Assembly (NCBI GenBank): GCA_048499805.1
Contig: JASNZF010000005.1
Coordinates: 124,001-188,000, forward strand
Direction: 5' to 3'
DNA from: JAWXBA01 sp048499805
GTDB lineage: Bacteria; Gemmatimonadota; Gemmatimonadetes; Gemmatimonadales; GWC2-71-9
Length of the DNA: 64,000 nt
The number at the start of each line of letters is the position of its first letter. Positions within the stretch are counted from its first letter, which is position 1. Under the pieces are notes generated by a model, which was not told the origin of the DNA, did not search any database, and saw only the letters and a program-made list of their open reading frames with translations. The position numbers were made by a program, and so were the translations under genes. Shown here one piece after another: positions 8,802-16,347 of this stretch.

Positions 8802-9535
8802 CCCCGGCACTCCAGGTCGTGGACCTCGGGCGCCGCCCGTACCGCCCCGTCCTGGCGCTGCAGCGGGACCTCTGCCGCCGACGGATGACCGGGGAACTGC
8901 AGGAGGACATCCTCCTGCTGGTCGAGCACGATCCCGTGGTCACCCTCGGTCGCGGCACCCGGGCGAGCAGCCTTCCCCTGGCGGCGCCGCTCATCGCCCG
9001 GGAGGGGTACGAGGTGGTCGAGGTGGAGCGCGGGGGCGACGTGACGGTGCATGAGCCCGGGCAGCTCGTGGGGTACCCGATCCTCGACCTGTCACGCCAT
9101 CGCCAGGACCTCCATTGGTACCTGCGGCAACTGGAGGAGGCGCTGATCCGGGCCCTCGGTACCCTCGGCATTCCGGCCGAGCGGAACCCCGGGCTCACCG
9201 GGGTGTGGACCCGCGGCCGCAAGATTGCGAGCCTGGGGATCCACGTGAAGCAGTGGGTCACCTTCCACGGCTTCGCCCTGAACGTGGTGAATGACCTCCG
9301 GGGCTTCGAGTTGGTGGTGCCCTGCGGCATTGCCGGGGTGGCGATGACCAGTGTGGCCCGGGAACGGGGGGGCGCGCTCCCTGACGCAGCGACCTGGGTC
9401 GCGGCGCGCGACGCGGTGGTCGCCTCCCTCGCCGGCACCTTCGGGCGCCGGCCGGTGCCCTGCCCCGAGGGGAACCTCGTCGCCGCTGAGGGCGTTGAAT
9501 GGGGAACCCCTACGGTGGGAGGCGCCACTCCGTGA
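8798..9535 (+). CDS. lipB: Octanoyl-[acyl carrier protein] transferase
   Basis: LipB moves octanoate from ACP to the lipoyl lysine of E2 and related domains, the step before LipA. The 245-residue protein shows ERGGDVTVHEPGQLVGYP (substrate loop), the catalytic lysine in KIASLGIHVKQW and the acyl-cysteine in VVPCGIAG. The loop reads HEPGQ rather than the common HGPGQ, a variant I regard as tolerated. Start and stop both overlap the neighbours (ATGA and GTGA). Confidence 0.95.
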   Translation: MTPALQVVDLGRRPYRPVLALQRDLCRRRMTGELQEDILLLVEHDPVVTLGRGTRASSLPLAAPLIAREGYEVVEVERGGDVTVHEPGQLVGYPILDLSRHRQDLHWYLRQLEEALIRALGTLGIPAERNPGLTGVWTRGRKIASLGIHVKQWVTFHGFALNVVNDLRGFELVVPCGIAGVAMTSVARERGGALPDAATWVAARDAVVASLAGTFGRRPVPCPEGNLVAAEGVEWGTPTVGGATP

Positions 9536-10158
9536 GCGACCCGATCGACGTCCGCAACAGCGGGGACCAGCGGTTGCCCCCCGGCCAGATTGTCACCCGG
9601 AAATGGCCGGTCCTGCACTACGGCAGGGTACCGACCATCGCGCCTGCCGACTGGACCCTCCGAATCTGGGGGGCGGTAGAGGCACCGGTCGAGCTGGGGT
9701 GGGACGACCTGCATCGGCTGCCCCGGCAGGACACCCTCTGCGACATCCACTGCGTAACCCGCTGGAGCCGCTACGACAATCGGTTCGGCGGCGTCCCGGT
9801 CACCGCGGTGCTGGCCACCGCGGCGCTGCGGCCCGACGCGACCCACGTCCTGGTGCACGGGGCGCCCGACTACACCACCAATCTCCCGCTCGAGGACCTC
9901 CTCCGCCCTGAGAACCTCCTCGCCACCCACCACGACGGGGTGCCACTTACCCCGGAGCATGGTGGGCCGGTCCGGCTGCTGGTCCCCCATCTGTACTTCT
10001 GGAAGAGCGCCAAGTGGGTCACCGGACTCGAGGTGCTGGACGGGGATGCGCCCGGATTCTGGGAGGAAAACGGGTACCACATGTACGGGGATCCCTGGGC
10101 CGAGCAGCGTTTTGGGAGGCCAGACTACACCCGGATGCGACGGGGCCCGCGCGACTGA
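9532..10158 (+). CDS. Sulfite-oxidase-fold molybdopterin protein (YuiH-like)
   Basis: The 208-residue protein matches the compact molybdopterin-binding domain of the YuiH/YedY branch. It has WTLRIWGAVEAP, then DIHCVTRWSR with Cys74 as the predicted Mo ligand, then VPHLYFWKSAKWVTGLEV and the closing ENGYHMYGDPW. It has no Tat signal or haem domain, so it should be cytoplasmic. GTG 9532 overlaps the lipB stop and has a GGGAGG site upstream. The substrate is unknown for this subgroup. Confidence 0.85.
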   Translation: MSDPIDVRNSGDQRLPPGQIVTRKWPVLHYGRVPTIAPADWTLRIWGAVEAPVELGWDDLHRLPRQDTLCDIHCVTRWSRYDNRFGGVPVTAVLATAALRPDATHVLVHGAPDYTTNLPLEDLLRPENLLATHHDGVPLTPEHGGPVRLLVPHLYFWKSAKWVTGLEVLDGDAPGFWEENGYHMYGDPWAEQRFGRPDYTRMRRGPRD

Positions 10159-10194
10159 CCCGGGGCCGCCCCTTCCCGCTCAAGTGGGCCTGTC

Positions 10195-10200
10195 TATCTT
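10195..10200 (+). promoter_or_regulatory. -10-only promoter for a leaderless ORF
   Basis: TATCTT ends 7 nt before ATG 10208, so transcription should start at or next to the initiation codon. No -35 hexamer or ribosome-binding site is apparent. Confidence 0.5.
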
Positions 10201-10207
10201 TCGAGGC

Positions 10208-10765
10208 ATGGAAGAGGGGACTGATCGACCGACAATTGCGGCGCAGGCAGAGGCGAAGGTCGGGGAGATCCTCCGGGCGGCGGCGAGCTGGTCGCGGGAG
10301 GCGCCCTCCGCCCTGACCCCGGCGATCCGCGCCGTCTGTGTCCGGCTGGCCGAAATGGTGGCCGACCAGCGACACTACCTGGCTCCCCTCCCCGAGCCGC
10401 AGGAGACTGAGCGGCGCACCGTGCTGGCGCGGGTGGCCGAGCAGATGCGGTCGGCGCAGGTCACCACCGAGATCAGCCACCATCTCAAGTCGCTGGCCGA
10501 CCTGGAGTTGCGGGCGACCGGCTCGTGGTCGCTGGTGGCCAGCGCCCAGGCCGACTGGATCACCACTGCCATCCAGTATCTCGAGGATGCGGCGGCCGCC
10601 CTCCCCGAGGGCGAGCGGCCCGACCCCTACTGGGCGGACGACGTGGTGGGCGGGATCATCGTCTCGGTCAAGGCCATCATCGGGGCCGACGACCTGCTGG
10701 CCCGGACCGAGTCGCAGTATCCGGAGGGTCGGCGCCCGCCGGAAGCCGGGGACGCTGACGGCTGA
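10208..10765 (+). CDS. Hypothetical alpha-helical protein
   Basis: This 185-residue protein has no signal peptide or membrane segment and is almost entirely helical by inspection, with many Ala/Glu/Arg/Leu blocks (for example LKSLADLELRATGSWSLVASAQADWITTAIQYLEDA). No family was recognised. The start is chosen because a -10-like TATCTT ends 7 nt upstream and the frame shows strong third-position GC from there. It converges on the zinc-ribbon gene with only 21 bp between stops. Confidence 0.6.
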   Translation: MEEGTDRPTIAAQAEAKVGEILRAAASWSREAPSALTPAIRAVCVRLAEMVADQRHYLAPLPEPQETERRTVLARVAEQMRSAQVTTEISHHLKSLADLELRATGSWSLVASAQADWITTAIQYLEDAAAALPEGERPDPYWADDVVGGIIVSVKAIIGADDLLARTESQYPEGRRPPEAGDADG

Positions 10766-10786
10766 CCGGGGTCCGACCCCGTGCAG

Positions 10787-10996
10787 TCACCCGTCCGGGG
10801 TACCACGGCGCGTCCCTGCAGTTCGGCAGCGTCGGCAGCGCAGCTCTCCCACCAGCCACGGCCGCCACAACAATCCCAGCCACCCGTGCAGGTGCACGCC
10901 GCAGAGGAGCCGGCCGCATCCCGCGCAGATCCCACCCGCCATTCCCGCGAATCTCCCGCCGCACTGCTCGCAGCGGAACTCCAGGCTCCCGGACAT
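10787..10996 (-). CDS. Small zinc-ribbon protein
   Basis: The 69-residue protein has four cysteine pairs or knuckles: CEQCGG, CAGCGRLLCGVH and CRRC. They could bind one or two zinc ions in a double-ribbon arrangement. The start lies 3 nt past the stop of the M20 peptidase upstream on this strand (TGA-ACC-ATG), so it is probably co-translated. Partner and function are unknown. Confidence 0.6.
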   Translation of the reverse strand: MSGSLEFRCEQCGGRFAGMAGGICAGCGRLLCGVHLHGWLGLLWRPWLVGELRCRRCRTAGTRRGTPDG

Positions 10997-10999
10997 GGT

Positions 11000-12385
11000 T
11001 CAGGCGGGTCCGGCCCGGTCCGACATCTCGGCCCCGAACAGCTCGAAGAACCGCCCGAACACCGCCACCCCCTCCCAGAGCTGGCTCAGGGTGAGCTTCT
11101 CGTTCGGGGAGTGGAGCCCGTCATCCGGCAACCCGATCCCGGTCAGGACCACGGGCGCCCCGGCGATCCCGAGCTTCGGGACCACCGGGATCGATCCGCC
11201 GGCGCGCACGGCGACCGCCTTGCGACCCACCACCTCCTCGAAGGCCCGGTCGAGCAGGGCAAAGGCCGGGGAAGAGATGTCCACCTGCACCGGATCCCCG
11301 CCGTGGAGCAGGCGGACATCCACGTCCGCCCAGCGCGGGGCGGCACGGCGCACCGCCTTCTCGAGGTTTCGCTCGACCATGGCCAGCGGCAGCCCCGGCA
11401 CCAGCCTGAGGCTGACCTTGGCGGTCGCCTCGGCGGGAATGACCGTCTTGGCCCCTTCGCCGGTGAAGCCGCCGCGGATGCCATGGATCTCGAAGGTGGG
11501 GAGTGCCCAGGTCCGCTCGAAGACGGAGTATTCCTTGAGACCGGTGAGTGCCTGGGCGGTGACTTCCTCCTGCCGGTACTTCACCAGGTCCAGCGGCAGG
11601 GTCTTCCACCCCTTCAGCTCCTCCTTGGTGGGGGGCACGACCGACTTGTAGATCTTCGGGATGTTGATGGTGCCGTCGGCGTCCTTGAGATCGGTGAGAA
11701 TCCGGATGAGCGTCTCGACGGCATTGGGGGCCACCCCGCCATAGGTGCCGGAATGAAGGTCCCGCTGGAGCGTGCGCACCTGGATCTCGGCATAGCACAT
11801 CCCCCGAAGGGCGGTGTACACCGCCGGCATGCCGGTGGCGTAGTAGCTCATGTCGCAGACCAGCACCGCGTCCGCCTCGGCGCGGGAGGGCTCGGCATCG
11901 AGGAGGTCAAAGATCACCTGCCCGCCGCACTCCTCCTCGCCCTCGAAGATGAAGTTCACGTTGCACGGCGGCATCCCCTCCGGACCCAGGACCGACCGGT
12001 ACGCCTCCAGCAGGCAGTAGACCTGGCCCTTGTCGTCCGCGGCCCCTCGGGCGTACAGCTTGCCATCGCGGACCGTCGGCGAGAAGGGAGGGGTCACCCA
12101 TTCGTGGACCGGATCGACCGGCTGGACGTCATAGTGCCCGTAGATGAGCAGCGTCGGCCGTCCGGGCACCCGCGGGCTCTCGGCCCAGACCACCGGGTGC
12201 CCCTTCCCTTCCAGGAGCTCGACCTTCGGGCAGCCGAGCCCCGTGAGGTGGCTCATCAGCCAGCCCGCCGCATTGCGGCAATCCGTGGCGTGATCGGGGA
12301 GGGCGCTGATGCTCGGGATGGCGAGGAACTCGGAAAGCTCCGCCAGCAGGCGGCTGCGGTCGGTGTCGGTCAGTGGCTTGGGCAT
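11000..12385 (-). CDS. M20-family dipeptidase/carboxypeptidase
   Basis: The 461-residue di-zinc peptidase shows all M20 metal and catalytic motifs in order: YGHYDVQPVDP (zinc His and catalytic Asp), GAADDKGQ (bridging Asp) and FEGEEECGG (general base Glu and zinc Glu). A dimerisation domain with DLHSGTYGG and a late SIPVV...H motif follow. It is cytosolic, with no signal peptide. By family it trims short peptides (CNDP/DapE-related branch). The 69-residue zinc-ribbon gene follows directly. Confidence 0.93.
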   Translation of the reverse strand: MPKPLTDTDRSRLLAELSEFLAIPSISALPDHATDCRNAAGWLMSHLTGLGCPKVELLEGKGHPVVWAESPRVPGRPTLLIYGHYDVQPVDPVHEWVTPPFSPTVRDGKLYARGAADDKGQVYCLLEAYRSVLGPEGMPPCNVNFIFEGEEECGGQVIFDLLDAEPSRAEADAVLVCDMSYYATGMPAVYTALRGMCYAEIQVRTLQRDLHSGTYGGVAPNAVETLIRILTDLKDADGTINIPKIYKSVVPPTKEELKGWKTLPLDLVKYRQEEVTAQALTGLKEYSVFERTWALPTFEIHGIRGGFTGEGAKTVIPAEATAKVSLRLVPGLPLAMVERNLEKAVRRAAPRWADVDVRLLHGGDPVQVDISSPAFALLDRAFEEVVGRKAVAVRAGGSIPVVPKLGIAGAPVVLTGIGLPDDGLHSPNEKLTLSQLWEGVAVFGRFFELFGAEMSDRAGPA

Positions 12386-12393
12386 GATGGGTT

Positions 12394-12424
12394 GGGAAGG
12401 GGGAATGGGGAAGGGGGAATGGGG
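12394..12424 (+). repeat. GGGAAKG heptamer tandem repeat
   Basis: GGGAAGG and GGGAATG heptamers alternate for four units upstream of the M20 peptidase start. The 84-bp gap between the two minus-strand genes otherwise holds nothing recognisable. No pyrimidine arm is present here. Confidence 0.75.
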
Positions 12425-12469
12425 TCTGGCGGGACCGCCTGCCCTGCCGCGGCAGCCGGATGTCGCCGC

Positions 12470-13558
12470 CTACGGCTGCGCCAGCTCGGCCAGCCGCTGC
12501 TCCAGCCGGGCAAAGGCGGCATCACCCTCGGCGCCATCCATCAGGTCCCGGAGCGCCGCCACCGCCCGGGTGATGTCGCCGTCGTGCCGCTGGAACCAGG
12601 CCTCGAACAGTTCGAGATGGGTGCGGTAGATCCGGACGCCGACCAGTTGCGCGTTGTTGAGGGGTCGCTCCGTCAGGGTTCCGATCCGGTAGGTGCGCAG
12701 CCGGGCTCCATACGGCCCCTGCAACTGCTCCCGGGACCACCGGGCCAGCGCGGTCCGACCGCTGTCGAGCGCCTCGGGACCGGGCTTGCCGGCATAGAAC
12801 GCCTCCAGCCGCCCCAGGAACTCCGAATAATACTCGCCGAGGACAATTTCGTCGGCCCAGCGGTCGGCAGCCCGCCGGGCCAGCACGCTGTCGCCCCGGC
12901 TGCGGAAGAACGCCTCGGCCCCGCGATACCCCGCCATCTGGGCGAAGCTCTCGTTGAAGGGGGTGGCGCTCTTCACATAGAGCGTGTTGTGGGCGATCTC
13001 GTGGAAGACGAGGGCCGCCAACTCGACCGAGTCGCGCACCATCGCGGTGGAAAGGAGCGGGTCGTTGAACCAGCCAAGGGTCGAGAAGGCCGCGGCCGGC
13101 CGAAGGTAGACATCCATCCCCTGCCTGCGAAACCGCTCCGCCTCACGTTCGGCCATGGCAGGGTCGAAGAACCCCTTGTAGGGAATCCGGCCCACGATCG
13201 GGTACTTCCAGACGTACGGGCAGATGCAGTCCCGGGCAGAGGCCGAGACGACGAGCAGGAGGGTGTCCCGGCCGACATCGGTGTAGGTGGTGTAGGTCTT
13301 GCCCGCCTCGTAGCCGATCTGGGCGGCGAAGTTGCGGGCCGACTGCACCAGTCCGACCCAGGCGCGGGTCTCCGGCGGGGTCTCCGGATCCTCGAGGATG
13401 TCGGTGAGCGACCGGGCCTTCTGGAGAATCGCCACTTCCTCCAGCCCGGCGCGGGTCAGGTAGCGCACGTCGTGACTGGCCAGCCAGGCGGTGCCAAAGC
13501 CGAAGAACAGCGCGGCGGCCGCGACCAGGATGCCCATCCGGAGTCGCCGTCCCCTCAC
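12470..13558 (-). CDS. Putative membrane-anchored aminopeptidase (DUF2265/Aminopep family)
   Basis: The 362-residue protein begins with an Arg-rich start and a hydrophobic helix (MGILVAAAALFFGFGTAWL). A zinc-peptidase motif HEIAHNTLYV follows, with NESFAQ downstream as in family COG4324. GTG 13558 overlaps the stop of the upstream gene as GTGA and supplies the positive charges before the helix; ATG 13537 is the alternative. Catalytic zinc binding is inferred from HExxH. It is the last gene of a coupled trio. Confidence 0.8.
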   Translation of the reverse strand: MRGRRLRMGILVAAAALFFGFGTAWLASHDVRYLTRAGLEEVAILQKARSLTDILEDPETPPETRAWVGLVQSARNFAAQIGYEAGKTYTTYTDVGRDTLLLVVSASARDCICPYVWKYPIVGRIPYKGFFDPAMAEREAERFRRQGMDVYLRPAAAFSTLGWFNDPLLSTAMVRDSVELAALVFHEIAHNTLYVKSATPFNESFAQMAGYRGAEAFFRSRGDSVLARRAADRWADEIVLGEYYSEFLGRLEAFYAGKPGPEALDSGRTALARWSREQLQGPYGARLRTYRIGTLTERPLNNAQLVGVRIYRTHLELFEAWFQRHDGDITRAVAALRDLMDGAEGDAAFARLEQRLAELAQP

Positions 13559-14442
13559 CGGGTCCAGCGCACGCCAAAGAGGTGGGTCGGCCGCCCCCCC
13601 GATGCCGAACCCCGATAGGCGTAGTCGATCCGGGCGGCGCCCAGGAGGATGCCGCCGCCAAAGGCGGTCTTCGTATACCCTGTGGCCGGCGACTGGGCAC
13701 CGTGGCCGATCCGGGCGATCAGGCCGACCCCGCTGATCACCGCGCCACCCTCCAGCCCCAGCACCGTCCGGCGCGGCTCGCCATCGGTCCAGGCGGTCTC
13801 GACCAGGGCGAGCAGGCGTCCGCTGGTGTAGGTGTCGATGAGGTTGAAGGCGAAGCCGAGGTGAAAGGAGCCGGGAATGTCGAGCGCCTCGCCCCGGAGG
13901 GCGGTGGCGCCATGGTTCTGCCAGCTCAGTGCCATCGCTGCCACATCGAAGAGGGCCACCGTGACCCCGAAGTCGCGCACCACGGTCCGGTCGATCGTTC
14001 CGGCAGAGTCCTCGACCGAGAGGTACTTGAGGCCGCCACCGACCGCGAGCCCTCCACGACGCCAGGTGGCCGCCCCGACGGTGAGGAGGTTGTCCCGGAC
14101 CGGCCCCCCGGAGCGGAAGCGGTAGTACTGGGATCCACCGCCGACATTGAACGCGCCCACCCGGGCCGCCGCGGCGGCCATGGCATAGGTCGCCCCACCC
14201 GGGGGACGGGCCAGGGCAGCCTCCATGCTGAGGGTGCGAATCGGGGCCAGCCCGGAGGGATTCTCGAACACTGTGCCAGCGTATCCGATGTTGGCGACCC
14301 CCGCGCCGGCCAGCCCCGCCACCCGGACCGAGGCGGGGAGGTCGTGAATGACCGGAACCGGAGCTGCCTGGCCCTGCACGGGCCCCACTCCCCAGGCCGC
14401 GGCGGCGCACCAGACCAATCCAAAACGGAGCGGCTGGCTCAC
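13555..14442 (-). CDS. PorV/PorQ-like outer-membrane beta-barrel protein
   Basis: The 295-residue protein has a signal peptide and the N-terminal pattern LPASVRVAGLAGAGVANIGYAGTVFENPSGLA, which matches the PorV/PorQ (DUF3308-like) family. Alternating hydrophobic strands follow and it ends in an aromatic-rich GVRWTR strand. In Bacteroidota such proteins dock secreted cargo, but no type IX machinery is seen here. Start and stop overlap the neighbours (GTGA at both ends). Confidence 0.75.
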   Translation of the reverse strand: MSQPLRFGLVWCAAAAWGVGPVQGQAAPVPVIHDLPASVRVAGLAGAGVANIGYAGTVFENPSGLAPIRTLSMEAALARPPGGATYAMAAAAARVGAFNVGGGSQYYRFRSGGPVRDNLLTVGAATWRRGGLAVGGGLKYLSVEDSAGTIDRTVVRDFGVTVALFDVAAMALSWQNHGATALRGEALDIPGSFHLGFAFNLIDTYTSGRLLALVETAWTDGEPRRTVLGLEGGAVISGVGLIARIGHGAQSPATGYTKTAFGGGILLGAARIDYAYRGSASGGRPTHLFGVRWTR

Positions 14443-16115
14443 TTGATCCGGATCAGCGCGAGCCGTGCCAGGAGTTCCTGGTCCGGCTGGTTCCGTGAGC
14501 CCGAGGAACCGGAGAGCAGCAGGTCCTTGGCCTGGCCGCCGGGACGGAGCAGGAAGTAGCGACCGCTGCCCCCCTTCAGTTCGCCGGTGCGGCTCGCCGC
14601 GGTGATGATCACCTCCGGGCGCAGCGGATAGCCGCCCGGAAAGAGCCCGCTGTTCGCCGGGTTGTTCATGACCGTCCGGAAGTCCCAGGTCGCGTAGGCC
14701 AGCTTGCCGCTGGGCTCGGTGAATCCCGGGAGGTCATCGACATAGCTGGTCATCAGCCACTGGCCCGCCAGCAGTGCGAAGCCCTGTCCCGTCACCGCCT
14801 CGAGGTTGGCCTGGCCGATCCGGTTGGTGCCCACCAGCGCCCGGGTGAAGCCGAACCCGTTCTCGCCGGTACCGAACTGATCCAGGAGCCACCGGGTGAA
14901 CAGCGCTCCCGCCCCCCGCTCCTGCAGGGTCCCGCTCGAGGACTCCCCGAACACCAGGGCGTAGCGGGTCGGGTCGACCCAGTAGCTGTGGGCGTTGGAG
15001 ACGTTGGCGGTGGCGAAGAGGCCGCGGCAGGAGTTCGAGCCGGGGCATGACTCGTTCGGGATGAGCTGGCCCGCCAGGTCCTCCGCCAGGTGACTCAGGC
15101 CCTCGTTCAACCAGGTCTCCTCTTGGCTGCCACTGCGGATCAGCCGGTGCTGGTTGAAGCTGATCATGTGCTGGAATTCGTGGATCAGCGTCGGCTTGAG
15201 CTGGTTGAGGGCGGTCCGCCGGGTGATGGCGGTGCAGTTCCCGGACGCCGGTGCCGGCGCGAAGGTGAAGAAGACCTCGGCCTTGTTGCTGCCGGCGACG
15301 GTGGTGAGCAGGTCACCGCCGAAGAAGTACCCGATCACCCGGCCATCGCTGCAGTTGGTGGTGAAGTCGTTGACCCGCTTGCTGATCAGGATCAGGACCA
15401 CGCCATTGTTGTCGATGTCGGAGTGGGCCCCGAACGCCGCCGTCCCGATCGGGACGAGGTGGGCATCGAAGAGGTCCACCAGCTCGGTGTAGTCTTCCGG
15501 CCGCAGGGTGTCGGCGAACACGGGGTTGGCGTGGTCGGCGTAGATGGCCACGGTCTGTCCGACGGCCCGCGCCGTGGCGGTGACGGTGGCCGTCTCCTTG
15601 CAGGTGCTGTTGGTGCAGACCTGGAAGGTCCGCTGGTCGCCAACCGGGGGCGCCGTGGCGGGGCCGGGGGGGGCGGCGGCCGCCCGGGCCGAGGCCGGCA
15701 CCTCCAGCTCGGCTTCGCGCTGGCGGAGGCCGGCATCGAATGCCGCCGCGGCCGAGCCGGTAACGGCACCGGCAGCCAGGAAGGCCGGCGCTCCCGTTGG
15801 CGGCGCCCCCCCGGCCACCTCCACCCCCCCGGCATCCCCGATCTGGAAGGTGTAGGGCCCGGAGACCCCCGTCTTGGACTCCACCCCGCTGCCGCTGAAC
15901 AGCACGACGAGGTACTCCTCGTCCCCGGCCGCCCCGCCCAGGCGGACACACCCCCCCGAAAGCCGGGGGTCGATGACCTGGTGCGCCCCGACCGCGAGGG
16001 TGACCGCCGCCGGGGCAGCACAGGACGCCGGCACCGGGGGCGTCGGGTCGGTCGTGCCGCCCCCGCAGGCGGCCAGCAGGGGGAGTCCAAGGGCCGGTAT
16101 CACGTGCAGTCTCAA
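14439..16115 (-). CDS. Lipoprotein with M30 (hyicolysin-like) metallopeptidase domain
   Basis: The lead gene of the trio encodes 558 residues with the lipobox LLAAC near residue 17. After a variable Ala/Pro/Thr-rich N-terminal half comes a zinc-peptidase core, HEFQHMISF...ETWLNEGLSHLAED. Its second Glu downstream matches the M30-type HExxH-E arrangement. No ATG is available; TTG 16115 is selected because a GGGGGAG site precedes it and the signal peptide follows. It is probably lipid-anchored and exposed on the envelope surface, with an unknown protein substrate. Confidence 0.75.
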   Translation of the reverse strand: MRLHVIPALGLPLLAACGGGTTDPTPPVPASCAAPAAVTLAVGAHQVIDPRLSGGCVRLGGAAGDEEYLVVLFSGSGVESKTGVSGPYTFQIGDAGGVEVAGGAPPTGAPAFLAAGAVTGSAAAAFDAGLRQREAELEVPASARAAAAPPGPATAPPVGDQRTFQVCTNSTCKETATVTATARAVGQTVAIYADHANPVFADTLRPEDYTELVDLFDAHLVPIGTAAFGAHSDIDNNGVVLILISKRVNDFTTNCSDGRVIGYFFGGDLLTTVAGSNKAEVFFTFAPAPASGNCTAITRRTALNQLKPTLIHEFQHMISFNQHRLIRSGSQEETWLNEGLSHLAEDLAGQLIPNESCPGSNSCRGLFATANVSNAHSYWVDPTRYALVFGESSSGTLQERGAGALFTRWLLDQFGTGENGFGFTRALVGTNRIGQANLEAVTGQGFALLAGQWLMTSYVDDLPGFTEPSGKLAYATWDFRTVMNNPANSGLFPGGYPLRPEVIITAASRTGELKGGSGRYFLLRPGGQAKDLLLSGSSGSRNQPDQELLARLALIRIK

Positions 16116-16178
16116 GAGGTTGCTCCCCCGGTGGCGAAGTCGCGCGGAACCGCCCAAACTAAGACAGGACAACAGCTT

Positions 16179-16207
16179 TTGACAATCGCGGCGAAGCCCG
16201 ATAGGTT
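16179..16207 (+). promoter_or_regulatory. Sigma-70-type promoter of dnaE
   Basis: TTGACA (16179-16184), a 17-nt spacer and TAGGTT (16202-16207) predict a start near 16214 and a leader of about 135 nt before dnaE. The promoter lies in the divergent spacer shared with the M30 lipoprotein gene. Confidence 0.7.
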
Positions 16208-16347
16208 CCGCCCCCCTGCAGCAGTGCTGCGCCACGGCAGGTCCCTCCGCCCCGCGTCCGGGGTGGCCCGGCCTGCCTCTATGTTCGGCCAGCGTCCTGG
16301 TGGAGTCCCGCTGGACCCCCGGATTTGCGGCCGCCTGGTTGCCCCTG

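Noticed and set aside
5163..8810. A 1215-codon open frame on the minus strand opposite pdhB-lpdA
   Set aside because: It is antisense to four well-conserved enzymes and is His/Arg/Gly/Asp-rich low complexity. Long antisense frames are expected at ~70% GC.
10781..13618. A 945-codon plus-strand frame across the M20 and aminopeptidase genes
   Set aside because: It is antisense to genes with clear catalytic motifs and start-stop coupling; composition is low complexity.
16300..16347. Upstream GTG start for dnaE
   Set aside because: It adds 16 non-conserved residues before the PHP domain; ATG 16348 gives the standard N-terminus.
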